64,000 bases of DNA from an uncultured Oscillospiraceae bacterium (GTDB lineage: Bacteria; Bacillota; Clostridia; Oscillospirales; Acutalibacteraceae). The stretch is taken from contig UQLQ01000001.1 in assembly GCA_900541905.1 (NCBI GenBank), forward strand, positions 124,001 to 188,000, written 5' to 3'. Within the stretch, counting starts at the first letter, position 1. Each line of letters begins with the position of its first letter. Under the pieces are notes generated by a model that made no database searches, was not told the DNA's origin, and saw nothing but the letters and a program-made list of their open reading frames with translations. Position numbers and translations under genes: made by a program. Positions 9,520-19,398 of the stretch are shown in pieces.

Positions 9520-10554
9520 ATGCAACCTGTTTTACAACTTACGAATGTATCAGTCAGTTTCGAAACACCGTATGGAGAAGTAGAAGCCGTGCGGGACGTC
9601 TCCTGGAGTTTAAATTCGGGAGAGGTGTTGGCGATAGTAGGAGAATCCGGCTGCGGCAAAACAGTAATGGTTCAATCCATTATGAAGTTGCTTCCAAAGA
9701 ATTCTAATTTAAAGCAAGGGGAAATTGTTGTAGACGGAGAAGATATTACACATTACAAAGAACGGAAAATGCGAAAATTGAGGGCCAATGCCTTTTCTAT
9801 GGTATTTCAGGATCCTATGTCTTCCTTAAATCCGACGATTCCTATTGGCAAACAGATGGTAGAGGCCATCAAAAAACATCATAAAATCAGCACAGACGAG
9901 GCAAAAAAGCGTGCAAAAGAATTGATGCGTATGGTAGAGATTGATGATGTGGAAGAACGTTTTCATTTGCAGCCCCATTTTTTTTCAGGAGGTATGCGGC
10001 AGCGATGCGTTTTAGCTATGGCATTGGCATCCGAACCAAAAGTGATTTTTGCCGATGAGCCTACCACTGCGCTTGATGTAACGGTGCAAGCCAAAATTCT
10101 AAAACTGATTCGTGAGCTAAAAGAAAAAACAGGTGTGTCTTTTGTGTTTATTTCCCATGATTTAGGTGTGGTAGCCGGTGTTGCGGATCGTGTTGCGATT
10201 ATGTATGCAGGTAAAATTGTAGAGATTGGTACAGCAGAAGAAATTTTTTATACGCCTCGCCATCCTTATACATGGGGATTATTATCTGCGTTACCTGCTT
10301 TTGCAGATAAAAGTCAAACACTGCAAAGCATTCCGGGTACGCCTCCAACTATGATTGATTTGCCGAAAGGCGATGCTTTTGCAGTTAGAAATAAATATGC
10401 CATGAAAATTGACTATGAAGAAATGCCTCCTATGTTCCAAATTTCACCAACTCATTATGCGGCAACTTGGCTTTTGGATTCACGTGCTCCTATTGTACAG
10501 CCTCCAAGAGAGGTGCTGCGTTATGCATCTGAAATTGGGGAAGAGGGGTGTTAG
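9520..10554 (+). CDS. ABC importer ATPase 1 (OppD/NikD-like)
   Basis: A 344-residue ATPase with Walker A GESGCGKT near residue 43, signature FSGGMRQR, Walker B VIFADEPTTALD and the switch region ISHDL. The C-terminal oligopeptide/nickel transporter extension (AEEIFYTPRHPYTWGLLSALP) identifies the peptide/nickel subfamily. That extension normally carries Cys residues for a 4Fe-4S cluster in OppD; only the final residue of this protein is Cys, so the cluster site appears absent. Starts 24 bp after the binding-protein stop with AAAAGGGG as ribosome site. Confidence 0.92.
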   Translation: MQPVLQLTNVSVSFETPYGEVEAVRDVSWSLNSGEVLAIVGESGCGKTVMVQSIMKLLPKNSNLKQGEIVVDGEDITHYKERKMRKLRANAFSMVFQDPMSSLNPTIPIGKQMVEAIKKHHKISTDEAKKRAKELMRMVEIDDVEERFHLQPHFFSGGMRQRCVLAMALASEPKVIFADEPTTALDVTVQAKILKLIRELKEKTGVSFVFISHDLGVVAGVADRVAIMYAGKIVEIGTAEEIFYTPRHPYTWGLLSALPAFADKSQTLQSIPGTPPTMIDLPKGDAFAVRNKYAMKIDYEEMPPMFQISPTHYAATWLLDSRAPIVQPPREVLRYASEIGEEGC

Positions 10555-10557
10555 AAA

Positions 10558-11442
10558 ATGGCTGAAACTATTTTAGAGGTACGTAATCTGAAACAACACT
10601 TTCGTATTAATTCTCACTTCACAGTCAAGGCTGTGGACGGTATCTCTTTTTCTATACATAAAAATGAAATTTTTGCTTTGGTGGGAGAAAGCGGTTCGGG
10701 AAAATCGACGGTAGCGCGTGCCTTGATTGGAGCATATCCGCCTACAGACGGAGAAATTTATTTTTATGGAAAAGATGTTACCGACAGAGCCAATCGCCGT
10801 AAACATTCAGAGATGCTGCACCGCAATATGCAGATTATATTTCAGGACTCCTCTGCCGCATTGAATCAGCGGATGACAGTGGAAAAGATTATAAAGGAAC
10901 CATTGACAGTCAATCATATTTATAAAGACAAAAAACAGCTTGAGTCTCGTGTAGATGAATTGTTGGAACAAGTAGGTCTGAATGCCACTTATCGAAAAAA
11001 ATATCCTCCGGAAATATCCGGAGGACAGCGACAGCGCGTTGCGATTGCAAGATGTATTGCGCTTCAGCCTGACTTTGTCATTGCTGATGAGCCAATTGCT
11101 TCTTTGGACGTTTCCATTCAGGCACAAATTATCAATTTGTTTAAACATTTACAAACAAAACACCAATTTTCTTTTTTGTTTATTGCACATGACCTTGCAA
11201 TTGTACGATATATCAGTGATAAAATTGGAGTGCTCTATCATGGAAAATTGGTGGAGGTTGCTCCTACGGAAGAGCTGTTTAAGAATCCAATTCATCCTTA
11301 TACAAAATCATTGTTGTCAGCAGTTCCTACACCAGATCCAAGGAAGGAAAAAAATAAAATATTGGTTCCGTTCGATGGGACTTCCTTTACAGGTCAAGGA
11401 GAAATGAAGGAAATTTCACCGGAACATTTTGTGCTGTTATAG
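10558..11442 (+). CDS. ABC importer ATPase 2 (OppF/NikE-like)
   Basis: A 294-residue ATPase with Walker A GESGSGKST, signature ISGGQRQR, Walker B FVIADEPIASLD and switch histidine FIAHDL. The tail retains the subfamily element NPIHPYTKSLLSAVP but stops soon afterwards, slightly shorter than many OppF proteins. The gene begins 3 bp after the previous stop and completes the operon, followed 58 bp later by a terminator hairpin. Confidence 0.92.
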   Translation: MAETILEVRNLKQHFRINSHFTVKAVDGISFSIHKNEIFALVGESGSGKSTVARALIGAYPPTDGEIYFYGKDVTDRANRRKHSEMLHRNMQIIFQDSSAALNQRMTVEKIIKEPLTVNHIYKDKKQLESRVDELLEQVGLNATYRKKYPPEISGGQRQRVAIARCIALQPDFVIADEPIASLDVSIQAQIINLFKHLQTKHQFSFLFIAHDLAIVRYISDKIGVLYHGKLVEVAPTEELFKNPIHPYTKSLLSAVPTPDPRKEKNKILVPFDGTSFTGQGEMKEISPEHFVLL

Positions 11443-11500
11443 ATATAAAAGTGGTATATAACAATTACGGATATCTATCTTCTTTTTTCATATGATAAAT

Positions 11501-11544
11501 AAAAGCAACTGCCGGACAAAAGCTTGTTTCCGACAGTTGCTTTT
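11501..11544 (+). terminator. Intrinsic terminator of the importer operon
   Basis: AAAAGCAACTG at the left pairs with CAGTTGCTTTT at the right, with a further partly paired top. It lies 58 bp past the last importer gene. Confidence 0.8.
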
Positions 11545-11647
11545 GGTTTGTCCGTTATATTTGTTCTTTTTATAAAGACTATATATACCATATAAAATTA
11601 ATGATATGATTGCGCTGTTATAAAATAAACATTTTTCGGATATAAAA

Positions 11648-11677
11648 ACAGCACAGCAGTTTCAACTGCTGTGCTGT
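11648..11677 (-). terminator. Intrinsic terminator of the SGNH hydrolase gene
   Basis: ACAGCACAGCAGT and its exact complement form a 13-bp stem with a TTCA loop. Read on the minus strand it is followed by TTTTTAT, placing it directly after the stop of the hydrolase gene. Confidence 0.85.
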
Positions 11678-11712
11678 AAAGTTCATTTATTATAGTGTGT
11701 TTCAGATAACCA

Positions 11713-12600
11713 TTATTGCATTACATGAGTTTTAATATACATACGCCATTCTTTACATGCAGCAGCGGTCAGGTGAATACCGTCAGGTGTTTTATCAGCA
11801 GGTAGAGCGCCGGTATCATCTTTAAATGCTTCGGCAGCGTTTAAGTAAGGAATCCCTTTTTCTGCAGACATGTTAATAATCATATTGTTTAAATTCTCTA
11901 TTTTTGTGTTGTTATACACTTCGTCTGTTTCAGAACGTTCTGCAGAGACAGGAAGAATGGATTGTACACAAATTTTTGCATTTGGCTGAAGTGCTTTTAT
12001 ATCATCAATCAGTTGAGCGTATTGTTCAATGAACATATCCGGATATACCCATCCCAACTCATTTGCACCCATTAAAAGATAAATTTGGTCAAACTGTCTT
12101 TCTTTCAAGGCATCCATTACTGTTTTTTCTCCTGTACTGTCTGAATTGGGAGAATTATCTGCATTTACAATTTTCATTCTGTGAATACTTTCTACCGTCA
12201 TACCACGACCTTCATAATATGTTGGTGTATCCAAACCTGAAAATTCTTTGAATCCTTCTGTAATGGAGTTTCCGATAAATAATGTATTCGAAAAATAAGT
12301 ATCATCTACTTCGGCAGACTCCGGAATGAAGTGAGCAGTGTTCATTGTAATTGTACCGGATGAGGATGCATTTGATGATGAATCTGCAGGAGGAATTGTC
12401 TCTCCTGGCTCTGATTGATTAGATGTAATTTCAGAGGTAGTGCTTTCCGGAGTTGCAACCGTCTCTTGACTACTCGGTTTCATAGTAAATACACATATTA
12501 ATACAATGGCAATTGTAACAAGTACCATGGCGGCAATTATTATTATCATAGGAATATATCTTTTTTTCTTTCTTCTTGGGGGGTGAGTTACGCGTTTCAT
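11713..12600 (-). CDS. Membrane-anchored SGNH/GDSL hydrolase
   Basis: A 295-residue protein. A basic N-terminus (KRVTHPPRRKKKR) and one membrane helix at about residues 17-40 are followed by a Ser/Thr/Pro-rich linker and an extracellular SGNH domain. Block I is FIGNSITEG with the nucleophile Ser, block III is MGANE with the oxyanion Asn, and block V is DGIHLT with the catalytic Asp and His, so the enzyme should be active. Family members deacylate or deacetylate cell-surface polymers or lipids; the substrate is unknown. It is a single gene ending at its own terminator, transcribed in the same direction as the zinc operon behind it but more than 190 bp away. Confidence 0.85.
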   Translation of the reverse strand: MKRVTHPPRRKKKRYIPMIIIIAAMVLVTIAIVLICVFTMKPSSQETVATPESTTSEITSNQSEPGETIPPADSSSNASSSGTITMNTAHFIPESAEVDDTYFSNTLFIGNSITEGFKEFSGLDTPTYYEGRGMTVESIHRMKIVNADNSPNSDSTGEKTVMDALKERQFDQIYLLMGANELGWVYPDMFIEQYAQLIDDIKALQPNAKICVQSILPVSAERSETDEVYNNTKIENLNNMIINMSAEKGIPYLNAAEAFKDDTGALPADKTPDGIHLTAAACKEWRMYIKTHVMQ

Positions 12601-12800
12601 TTTTGCCTCCGATATGCTGTGATTTTAAAGTGCTTATTCATTATAGGAAATGCAATCACAATTTACAAGGTATTGTTTTATATTGTCACAATTTGTTATT
12701 TATCTGTAAGATAATTAACAAAAACGTATATTTTTGCCGTAAAAATAAGAAAAAACAGACATAATTTATGCCTATTTTTTCAATGCTGTCATTTTTATAA

Positions 12801-13625
12801 TTAAGCTGCTTTTTTTCGTATCAAGCCGGCGGCAAAACATAAAAGGAACACAATTAAATTGACAATTACAATACTTGCTCCAGTCGGCGTGGAAAATGCA
12901 TACGATGTAACCAAACCAATGAAAAAACAAATAATGGAAATCACAGCAGATGCAATTACAACAGAACGAAATTGTCGAAAAATACGCATAGCGGATAATG
13001 CAGGGAAAATGATTAAGCTGGAAATTAGCATAGTACCCATAATACGCATACCTACAACAATGGTAACTGCTGTCAGTAAAGCAATCAGCATATTATAGAG
13101 ATTTGCACGGGTTCCTGTAGCCTTAGCAAAATTTTCATCAAATGTAACGGCAAAGATTTTATTGTAAAATACGATAAATAAAATCAATACGACTACAGAA
13201 AGTGCAATGCTGACATAAACATCACTTTCTTTCATAGCTAAAATACTTCCGAACATGTAACTGTACACATCTGCATTTTGTCCGGAGGCCAAAGAGATGA
13301 CCGTAACACCAATTGCGAGAGAGCTGCTTGCAATCAATGCAATTGCAGAATCTCCTTTTATTTTGCTGTTTTCGCTTAATCGAAGCAATAAAAAAGCTGC
13401 GACCACAACAACAGGAATTGCAACAGGAAGGGGAGCCCAGTTAAACGCCATGGCAACTGCCAATGCACCAAAACCAACATGAGAGAGCCCGTCTCCAATC
13501 ATGGAATACCGTTTTAAGACTAAGCTCACGCCGAGCAGAGCTGCACAGAGCGAGACCAGAGTACCTACAATCAATGCCCTTACAATGAAGGTATAGGAAA
13601 ATAAATCATGTAAAATTTCTAACAT
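12801..13625 (-). CDS. znuB: Zinc-type ABC transporter permease (ZnuB-like)
   Basis: A 274-residue ABC-3 family permease with about eight hydrophobic helices. The family pattern is clear around RYSMIGDGLSHVGFGALA, which precedes a series of small-residue helices. It is the last gene of a minus-strand operon whose order is zur-like, znuA, znuC, znuB, and starts 18 bp after znuC. Zinc rather than manganese is inferred from the His-rich binding protein and the adjacent Fur-family gene. Confidence 0.9.
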   Translation of the reverse strand: MLEILHDLFSYTFIVRALIVGTLVSLCAALLGVSLVLKRYSMIGDGLSHVGFGALAVAMAFNWAPLPVAIPVVVVAAFLLLRLSENSKIKGDSAIALIASSSLAIGVTVISLASGQNADVYSYMFGSILAMKESDVYVSIALSVVVLILFIVFYNKIFAVTFDENFAKATGTRANLYNMLIALLTAVTIVVGMRIMGTMLISSLIIFPALSAMRIFRQFRSVVIASAVISIICFFIGLVTSYAFSTPTGASIVIVNLIVFLLCFAAGLIRKKAA

Positions 13626-13643
13626 AATGTGTGCCTCTCTATA

Positions 13644-14354
13644 TTAGGAACATTTCAAAAAGCGCTTTCCAAGTTCCGTATTTACATACGATTTCGTATC
13701 TCCGTAGAATAACAGAGATTGATTGATATGCAGTATTTTATCTGCATACTGTATGGATGAGGATATATCATGAGAAACCATAATAATGGTAACACCAAGG
13801 TCTCTGTTTAATTGCTCAATCAGTTGATACAATTCTTCTGTTACCAAAGGGTCCAGCCCTGTAACCGGTTCATCCAGCAGCAACAGTTTATCAGTCGCGC
13901 ACAAAGCGCGGGCAAGTAAAACTCGTTGCTGTTGACCACCTGAAAGTGCGCTGAAAGAACGTTTTTTAAAGTCGCCGATGCCAAGACGTTCCATATGCTG
14001 CATTGCTTGTTCTTTATCTGCTTTGCTGTAAAAAGGTTTCAGTCCGCGACGGTTTAAACAACCGGACAGTACAACTTCATAGACGGAAGCTGGAAAATCC
14101 TTCTGTATATTGGTTTGCTGAGGCAAATATCCCAAACGTTTACGGTGTACCTTGGGACCAAATGAAACAGAACCGCATTTTAGTGGCACCAACCCCAATA
14201 TGCTTTTGAGCAAGGTGCTTTTTCCGGAGCCGTTTTCACCGACTATGCAAACATATTCGCCTTCGTTTACTTCAAAAGAGACATGGTCAACCGCTATTTT
14301 GGAATCATATGCAACAGTCACATCACGACAAGATAATATCATATAGTTATTCAA
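13644..14354 (-). CDS. znuC: Zinc-type ABC transporter ATPase (ZnuC-like)
   Basis: A 236-residue ATPase with Walker A GENGSGKST, signature LSGGQQQR, Walker B LLLLDEPVTGLD and switch MVSHD. Size and pattern match the metal-uptake ATPases that pair with ABC-3 permeases. Its first codons overlap the 3' end of znuA by 8 bp, indicating translational coupling. It energises uptake of the metal delivered by ZnuA. Confidence 0.92.
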   Translation of the reverse strand: MNNYMILSCRDVTVAYDSKIAVDHVSFEVNEGEYVCIVGENGSGKSTLLKSILGLVPLKCGSVSFGPKVHRKRLGYLPQQTNIQKDFPASVYEVVLSGCLNRRGLKPFYSKADKEQAMQHMERLGIGDFKKRSFSALSGGQQQRVLLARALCATDKLLLLDEPVTGLDPLVTEELYQLIEQLNRDLGVTIIMVSHDISSSIQYADKILHINQSLLFYGDTKSYVNTELGKRFLKCS

Positions 14355-15336
14355 GTCCTTTTTTCAAGTTTTCTACATTTTGTTTCATAAGAGATAAATA
14401 AGTTGCTCCACTTTCAAAGTCTGCTTTTGAAAGATTATGACAAGAATGGAACAATAACATTTCCGCACCTGTTTCTTCACTGATGGAGCGAGAAATTTTG
14501 GGGTCTGTCAATTCTTCATAATAAATGACGGGGATTTGCTTTTCTTTGACTTCATTGATTAATTCAGATACCGTTTTAGCACTGGGTTCGGCTTCTGTGG
14601 AACAAGAATCAAATGCAGATTTATATTCCAGTCCGTACTCATGGGTAAAATAAAATAGTGCAAATCGGCTTCCAAATACAATTTCTTTGCGGTTTCCGTT
14701 TGCTACAACCGTACGAATTTCTTGATCTAACTGATCCAGCTGGGATAAATAGTCGTTTGCGTTTTCAGTATAATAATCGGCATTATCCGGGTCAACTTCA
14801 CATAATGTCTGCAAAATATTTTGCACCATAATTTTGGCATTGACAGGGCTGGTCCAAACATGAGGGTCATATTGATTTAATTCATCTGTATTTAACTCTT
14901 CTGATGTGTGGTCGTGGTCATCTTCTGCATGATTATGTCCACCGCTGGGACTTTTCAACAAAGTAATGCCTTGTGACACATTTAATACATGTACAGAATC
15001 AGGCAATGATTCAATGATATTATTTGCCCATGTTTCCATATTAGAGCCTGTATATAAAAAGACGTCAGAATTATGTATGGTAATAATATCTGATGGAGAA
15101 GGGTCAAAGGTATGACTTTCTACACCGGGGGGAAGAATTAACTCAATATTGGCTTTATCACCTGCTATTTGTCGTGCAAAGTCATATTGAGGAAACAAAG
15201 TGGCAACAATTGTAATTTTATTAGGGTCATTTTCAGTGCTTGTACTATTGTCGGAACTGGTATTGGAAGAGCTGCATCCCGCTAATATTCCGACAGCAAT
15301 GATAGCTACAGCAAATAAGGCAAAAAATTTTTTCAT
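14347..15336 (-). CDS. znuA: Zinc-binding lipoprotein of ABC uptake system (ZnuA-like)
   Basis: A 329-residue cluster A-I metal-binding protein. The signal peptide ends in the lipobox LAGC near residue 21. Metal-ligand histidines are expected at ESHTFDPSP and at DPHVWTSP, and between these lies a His/Asp-rich loop (GGHNHAEDDHDHTSEE) that is characteristic of zinc rather than manganese binders. It is the first transporter gene after the zur-like gene, 13 bp away, and overlaps znuC. It captures the metal outside the membrane and hands it to the ZnuB channel. Confidence 0.92.
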   Translation of the reverse strand: MKKFFALFAVAIIAVGILAGCSSSNTSSDNSTSTENDPNKITIVATLFPQYDFARQIAGDKANIELILPPGVESHTFDPSPSDIITIHNSDVFLYTGSNMETWANNIIESLPDSVHVLNVSQGITLLKSPSGGHNHAEDDHDHTSEELNTDELNQYDPHVWTSPVNAKIMVQNILQTLCEVDPDNADYYTENANDYLSQLDQLDQEIRTVVANGNRKEIVFGSRFALFYFTHEYGLEYKSAFDSCSTEAEPSAKTVSELINEVKEKQIPVIYYEELTDPKISRSISEETGAEMLLFHSCHNLSKADFESGATYLSLMKQNVENLKKGLE

Positions 15337-15349
15337 ATTGTTCTCCTTT

Positions 15350-15766
15350 TTAGACGGATTGTTTCATACAGTTTTCGCACTGACCGTAAAATACGGTTCG
15401 GGAAGAGTCCACTTGAAAGTGATGTTCTTTTAAAATATGCTGTTCAATACCGTTCATAAAGTCACAGTTTAGGTGAATTAATTTTTTGCAGGTAATACAC
15501 TTTAAATGAAAATGAACTGCACATTCTTCCTTGTTGGCAGCGTATTGATAGCATGCGCTGGAATCCTCCAGTAAAAATTTTCGCACATCTCCTTGGTTTA
15601 CCAACTTATCCATGTATCTGTACACAGTGGCTTTTCCAACAGGATTTCCGGATTGTTTCAGGTGGTCTACCACATCGTCAACGGTTACGTGGCGTGATTG
15701 ATTTTCGATTAGAAACTGTAAAATATGGTCGCGCTGTTTTGTTTTATAACCTTCGGATTGAGCCAT
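15350..15766 (-). CDS. zur: Fur-family regulator, probably zinc-responsive (Zur-like)
   Basis: A 138-residue Fur-family repressor. The N-terminal winged helix (HVTVDDVVDHLKQSGNPVGKATVYR) is followed by the metal and dimer domain with two CxxC pairs (CITCKK and CENCMK) that form the structural zinc site, and a His-containing stretch CAVHFHLKC. The ATG at 15766 is chosen because GAGGTG precedes it at a good distance; the frame is open further upstream without a ribosome site. Because it heads an operon with a ZnuABC-type transporter, a Zur role is the best guess; iron or manganese sensing is less likely. Confidence 0.85.
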   Translation of the reverse strand: MAQSEGYKTKQRDHILQFLIENQSRHVTVDDVVDHLKQSGNPVGKATVYRYMDKLVNQGDVRKFLLEDSSACYQYAANKEECAVHFHLKCITCKKLIHLNCDFMNGIEQHILKEHHFQVDSSRTVFYGQCENCMKQSV

Positions 15767-15782
15767 ATCAAAACACCTCAAT

Positions 15783-15799
15783 TTGAAATTGATTTTCAA
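15783..15799. promoter_or_regulatory. Candidate Zur/Fur operator of the zinc operon
   Basis: TTGAAA-TTGAT-TTTCAA is a dyad of two 6-bp arms around 5 bp, located 17 bp before the regulator's start codon, where a Fur-family dimer would block transcription of the whole operon. The half-sites are AT-rich, so chance similarity cannot be excluded. Confidence 0.5.
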
Positions 15800-15873
15800 T
15801 TTAATTTTTATATTACAATATTTTTTTATTATAGTCAATAAAAGTGAAAAAATAAACAAGAGAGGATATATCA

Positions 15874-15903
15874 AAAAAAGACTTCCAATTGGAAGTCTTT
15901 TTT
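15874..15903 (-). terminator. Intrinsic terminator of rodA
   Basis: A perfect 30-bp palindrome with core GACTTCCAATTGGAAGTC flanked by A and T runs. It sits just past the rodA stop on the minus strand and shields the zinc operon from read-through. Confidence 0.9.
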
Positions 15904-15915
15904 ATCGAAATTCTA

Positions 15916-17094
15916 TTATGAAATGCGCCTCATAATAGAACGAGAGGTACTTAAATGAATTCTGTCTTTTTCACTTTTATGCATATATACATTTTGTACA
16001 AGACCAAAACCCAAATACAAACAAGCAGCGGAGGAGCCTCCGGCACTGAAAAACGGTAATGTAACGCCCATAACAGGGAGTAGACTCAGACACATACCAA
16101 GATTAATAACAGATTGAAATGCAATCATAGCAAAAAAACCAAAACACATATAAGTGCCTAAATCATCGCAGGATTTTCTGGCCGCATTCATGGTGCGCAG
16201 CAACAATAATATAATTAGTATCAATATGGCCATTGCTCCAATAAAACCTAACTGTTCAGAGGCCACAGAGAATATAAAGTCGCTTTCTTGAACAGGTACC
16301 ACACTGCGCTGTACGCGCGGGGCGGTAAATAAACCACGACCGATCAATTCTCCTGAACCAATGGAGATTTTTCCCTGAATTTGCTGTAAACCTGCTCCTA
16401 ACGGATCGGATTCCGGATTAAACATATTCAGAATCCTATTTTTTTGATAATCGGCCAACAAATATTGCCATGCCAAGGGAAGAATGACGATTAAACTTCC
16501 GAATAAAGCTGCAAAATAACGTAGTTGTACACCTGCAATAAACATCATAACCAGGAACATAAAAATAAATACAGCTGCCGCACCATCGTCACCTTGCAGA
16601 TGGATGAGCACAACAGGAATCAAACAGTGGATGGAGAGGAACAGGATTTGCAGCGGGGAAGTAATTTTTCCTTTTTCCTTTACAATAGATAAATGTTTTG
16701 CAAAGGTAACCATAAATCCGATTTTCACCAATTCCGAAGGCTGAAAAGTAAGTCCACCCGGCAGTTTAATCCATGCCCGCGCATTTACACCGGCATCACC
16801 CGTAACGGCCTGACCGAAAAATAAGGTATATAAAATCAGAATAATGGATATTGCACCGATAAAATACCATGCTTTTGCAATGGAACGATAATCAATTATC
16901 GTTAATACAATAGCACCTACATAGCCGATGATAATAGAAACTAACTGAACTGAAAAATAGCTTCGACTTCCCTCCGGTGTGGGCACTGTTTTTAACAGAA
17001 GCAAGCTATATGCGGAGATGACCAGCATAATACCCCAGAGCAGTTTATCTGCCCGTTTAAAGTAATTCAATAATGCGTTTCCTACCTTAGACAA
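15916..17094 (-). CDS. rodA: SEDS-family peptidoglycan polymerase (RodA/FtsW-like)
   Basis: A 392-residue integral membrane protein with about ten helices. The SEDS signature is visible near the C-terminus as VMGVTLPFFSAGGSSA, and the conserved catalytic-site Asp lies in VQESDFIFSVASEQLGFIGA. It polymerises glycan strands from lipid II together with a class B penicillin-binding protein, which is not encoded nearby. The motif spacing and the solitary position favour RodA over FtsW or SpoVE, but those remain possible. It is divergent from fhs and ends at a strong terminator. Confidence 0.85.
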   Translation of the reverse strand: MSKVGNALLNYFKRADKLLWGIMLVISAYSLLLLKTVPTPEGSRSYFSVQLVSIIIGYVGAIVLTIIDYRSIAKAWYFIGAISIILILYTLFFGQAVTGDAGVNARAWIKLPGGLTFQPSELVKIGFMVTFAKHLSIVKEKGKITSPLQILFLSIHCLIPVVLIHLQGDDGAAAVFIFMFLVMMFIAGVQLRYFAALFGSLIVILPLAWQYLLADYQKNRILNMFNPESDPLGAGLQQIQGKISIGSGELIGRGLFTAPRVQRSVVPVQESDFIFSVASEQLGFIGAMAILILIILLLLRTMNAARKSCDDLGTYMCFGFFAMIAFQSVINLGMCLSLLPVMGVTLPFFSAGGSSAACLYLGFGLVQNVYMHKSEKDRIHLSTSRSIMRRIS

Positions 17095-17277
17095 AATGCA
17101 CCTCCTTGTAGTAAAACATGCTCGTTTTTCTTGTATACGTCAATATGTATTCTTATCTTTTTTGTCACTATGAATCCATTATATTATTTCTATCCATAAA
17201 GTTCAAGTATGGGCTTTTCTTCAATTTCGTAATATGGTATACTTTACCCAGTAATATTTGTGTAAGGAGACAATAAC

Positions 17278-18945
17278 ATGCTTACAGACATCGAAATTGC
17301 CCAACAGGCAAACATTCTTCCCATTCGAGAAATTGCGTCAAATCTTGGATTAACGGAAGATGACTACGAACCATATGGTAAGTACAAAGCAAAATTAACA
17401 GAAGAATTGTTCCAAAAATTGGAGAACAAACAGGACGGTAAATTGATTTTGGTTACCGCGATCAATCCAACACCGGCAGGCGAAGGTAAAACAACCACTA
17501 CGACCGGTTTAGGTCAAGCAATGCACAAGATCGGAAAAAATGCTGTCATTGCTTTGCGCGAACCTTCTTTAGGTCCTGTATTTGGTGTAAAAGGCGGCGC
17601 GGCAGGCGGCGGATATGCACAGGTTCTTCCAATGGAAGACATTAATTTGCATTTTACAGGCGATATGCATGCAATTACTGCTGCCAATAATTTATTGTGT
17701 GCTTTATTGGACAATCATATTCAGCAAGGCAATGTATTGGGAATTGACGCTCGAAGAATCAATGTGTCCCGTTGCATGGATATGAATGACCGCGCTTTGA
17801 GAAGCGTTGTAGTAGGTTTGGGAGGAAAGCCAAACGGTTTTGTACGTGAAGATGGATTCTGCATTACAGTTGCCAGTGAGGTTATGGCTATTTTGTGTCT
17901 TGCAGAGGATTTGGATGATTTAAAAGAACGTTTGGGAAATATTTTGGTAGCGTATTCTTATGACAACAAACCAATTTATGCTCGTGATTTAAATGCCAAT
18001 GGAGCTATGGCTGTATTGCTGAAAGAAGCAATCAAACCAAACTTGGTTCAAACTTTGGAGGGTACCCCTGTAATTATGCACGGCGGTCCTTTTGCCAATA
18101 TTGCGCACGGATGTAACTCTGTACGCGCAACCAAACTGGCTTTGAAATTGGGTGACTACTGTATTACAGAAGCAGGCTTTGGTTCAGACCTTGGCGCAGA
18201 GAAATTTTTTGACATCAAATGCCGCTATGCCGGTTTAAAACCAAGCGCGGTTGTTTTGGTGGCAACAGCTCGTGCACTGAAATACAACGGAGGCGTTCCC
18301 AAAACAGAAACAGCTCATGAGAATTTGGAAGCATTAAAAAAAGGAATTATCAATCTTGGTGCCCACATTGACAATATGAGAAAATATGGGGTTCCTGTTG
18401 TAGTTGCAATTAACCGCTTCCATACAGACAGTGATGCCGAATTACAATTCATTGAAGATTATTGCCGTGAACATAATGCGGAATTTGCGTTGTCCGAAGT
18501 ATTTGCAAAAGGCGGAGAAGGCGGAATTGAACTTGCTGAAAAAGTATGCAAGGCAGCAGAACAAGGTTCTGATTTCCAACCATTGTACGATACAAGTTTG
18601 ACCATCAAAGAGAAACTCAACCGCATTGCAAAAGAAATTTATGGCGCAAGTGAAGTTGTATTTACAAAAAAAGCAGAAACTTCTTTGCAAGCAATTGCTG
18701 CTTTGGGAGGAGATACCTTGCCTGTTTGTGTAGCAAAAACACAATACTCTTTGTCAGATGACCCTACTTTATTGGGACGTCCGGAAGGCTTTAAAATTAC
18801 AATTAAAGATTTGCGTTTGTCCAATGGCGCAGGATTTATCGTTGCATATGCAGGCGATATTATGATTATGCCCGGTTTACCAAAAGTACCGGCAGCAAAC
18901 AAAATTGATGTGGATAATAACGGAGTGGTTTCCGGTTTATTTTAA
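17278..18945 (+). CDS. fhs: Formate-tetrahydrofolate ligase
   Basis: A 555-residue enzyme, the usual length, that joins formate to tetrahydrofolate with ATP in one-carbon metabolism and in the methyl branch of the Wood-Ljungdahl pathway. The ATP-binding loop is [13 protein letters not shown] near residue 64, followed by the family block [23 protein letters not shown] at 17278 has AAGGAGA 7 bp upstream. A TATACT -10 candidate lies at 17236-17241 without a clear -35. The organism is not shown to be an acetogen by this gene alone, since many fermenting Clostridia carry it. Confidence 0.97.
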   Translation: MLTDIEIAQQANILPIREIASNLGLTEDDYEPYGKYKAKLTEELFQKLENKQDGKLILVTAINPTPAGEGKTTTTTGLGQAMHKIGKNAVIALREPSLGPVFGVKGGAAGGGYAQVLPMEDINLHFTGDMHAITAANNLLCALLDNHIQQGNVLGIDARRINVSRCMDMNDRALRSVVVGLGGKPNGFVREDGFCITVASEVMAILCLAEDLDDLKERLGNILVAYSYDNKPIYARDLNANGAMAVLLKEAIKPNLVQTLEGTPVIMHGGPFANIAHGCNSVRATKLALKLGDYCITEAGFGSDLGAEKFFDIKCRYAGLKPSAVVLVATARALKYNGGVPKTETAHENLEALKKGIINLGAHIDNMRKYGVPVVVAINRFHTDSDAELQFIEDYCREHNAEFALSEVFAKGGEGGIELAEKVCKAAEQGSDFQPLYDTSLTIKEKLNRIAKEIYGASEVVFTKKAETSLQAIAALGGDTLPVCVAKTQYSLSDDPTLLGRPEGFKITIKDLRLSNGAGFIVAYAGDIMIMPGLPKVPAANKIDVDNNGVVSGLF

Positions 18946-18972
18946 TGATATGATTAGAAAGGAGGTTTTCCC

Positions 18973-19398
18973 TTGTCACAATTTCTGAGCCATTCTGCGG
19001 AAGAAACAGAAGATTTCGGTTTTCGTTTGGCACAACAGTTAAAAGGTGGAGAAGTCATTGCCATGTATGGCGGAATGGGAATGGGGAAAACAGCCTTTAC
19101 AAGAGGGCTGGCGCGAGGATTGGGGATAGAGCATGGTATATCCAGCCCTACCTTTGCTTTGGTTCATGAATATAAAGGAAGATTGACGGTCTATCACTTT
19201 GATATGTTCCGTGTGGAGAGTTGGGATGATTTATACTCCACAGGTTTTTATGACTATTTGGAAACAGGTGCTGTTTTGGTGATAGAATGGAGCGAACATA
19301 TAGAAGAAGCTTTGCCAAAGGATTGCATTAAAATTCAAATTGCACTTGGAGCGCATGAAAACGAGCGGATATTTACCGTAGAGGGAGGCAACCTATGA
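18973..19398 (+). CDS. tsaE: tRNA t6A synthesis ATPase
   Basis: A 141-residue protein that supplies ATPase activity to the TsaBDE complex making N6-threonylcarbamoyladenosine at position 37 of ANN-decoding tRNAs. The P-loop is GGMGMGKTAFTRG near residue 36, with the family pattern SSPTFALVHEY after it and VLVIEWSEH as the later motif. The TTG start at 18973 is supported by GGAGG 7 bp upstream. Its stop overlaps the tsaB start by 4 bp, giving the typical tsaE-tsaB pair. Confidence 0.93.
   Translation: MSQFLSHSAEETEDFGFRLAQQLKGGEVIAMYGGMGMGKTAFTRGLARGLGIEHGISSPTFALVHEYKGRLTVYHFDMFRVESWDDLYSTGFYDYLETGAVLVIEWSEHIEEALPKDCIKIQIALGAHENERIFTVEGGNL

Noticed and set aside
12749..12781. Hairpin AGGCATAA/TTATGTCT near the end of znuB as a terminator
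   Set aside because: Weak 7-bp stem with a minimal loop in AT-rich sequence; a terminator is plausible but not well supported.
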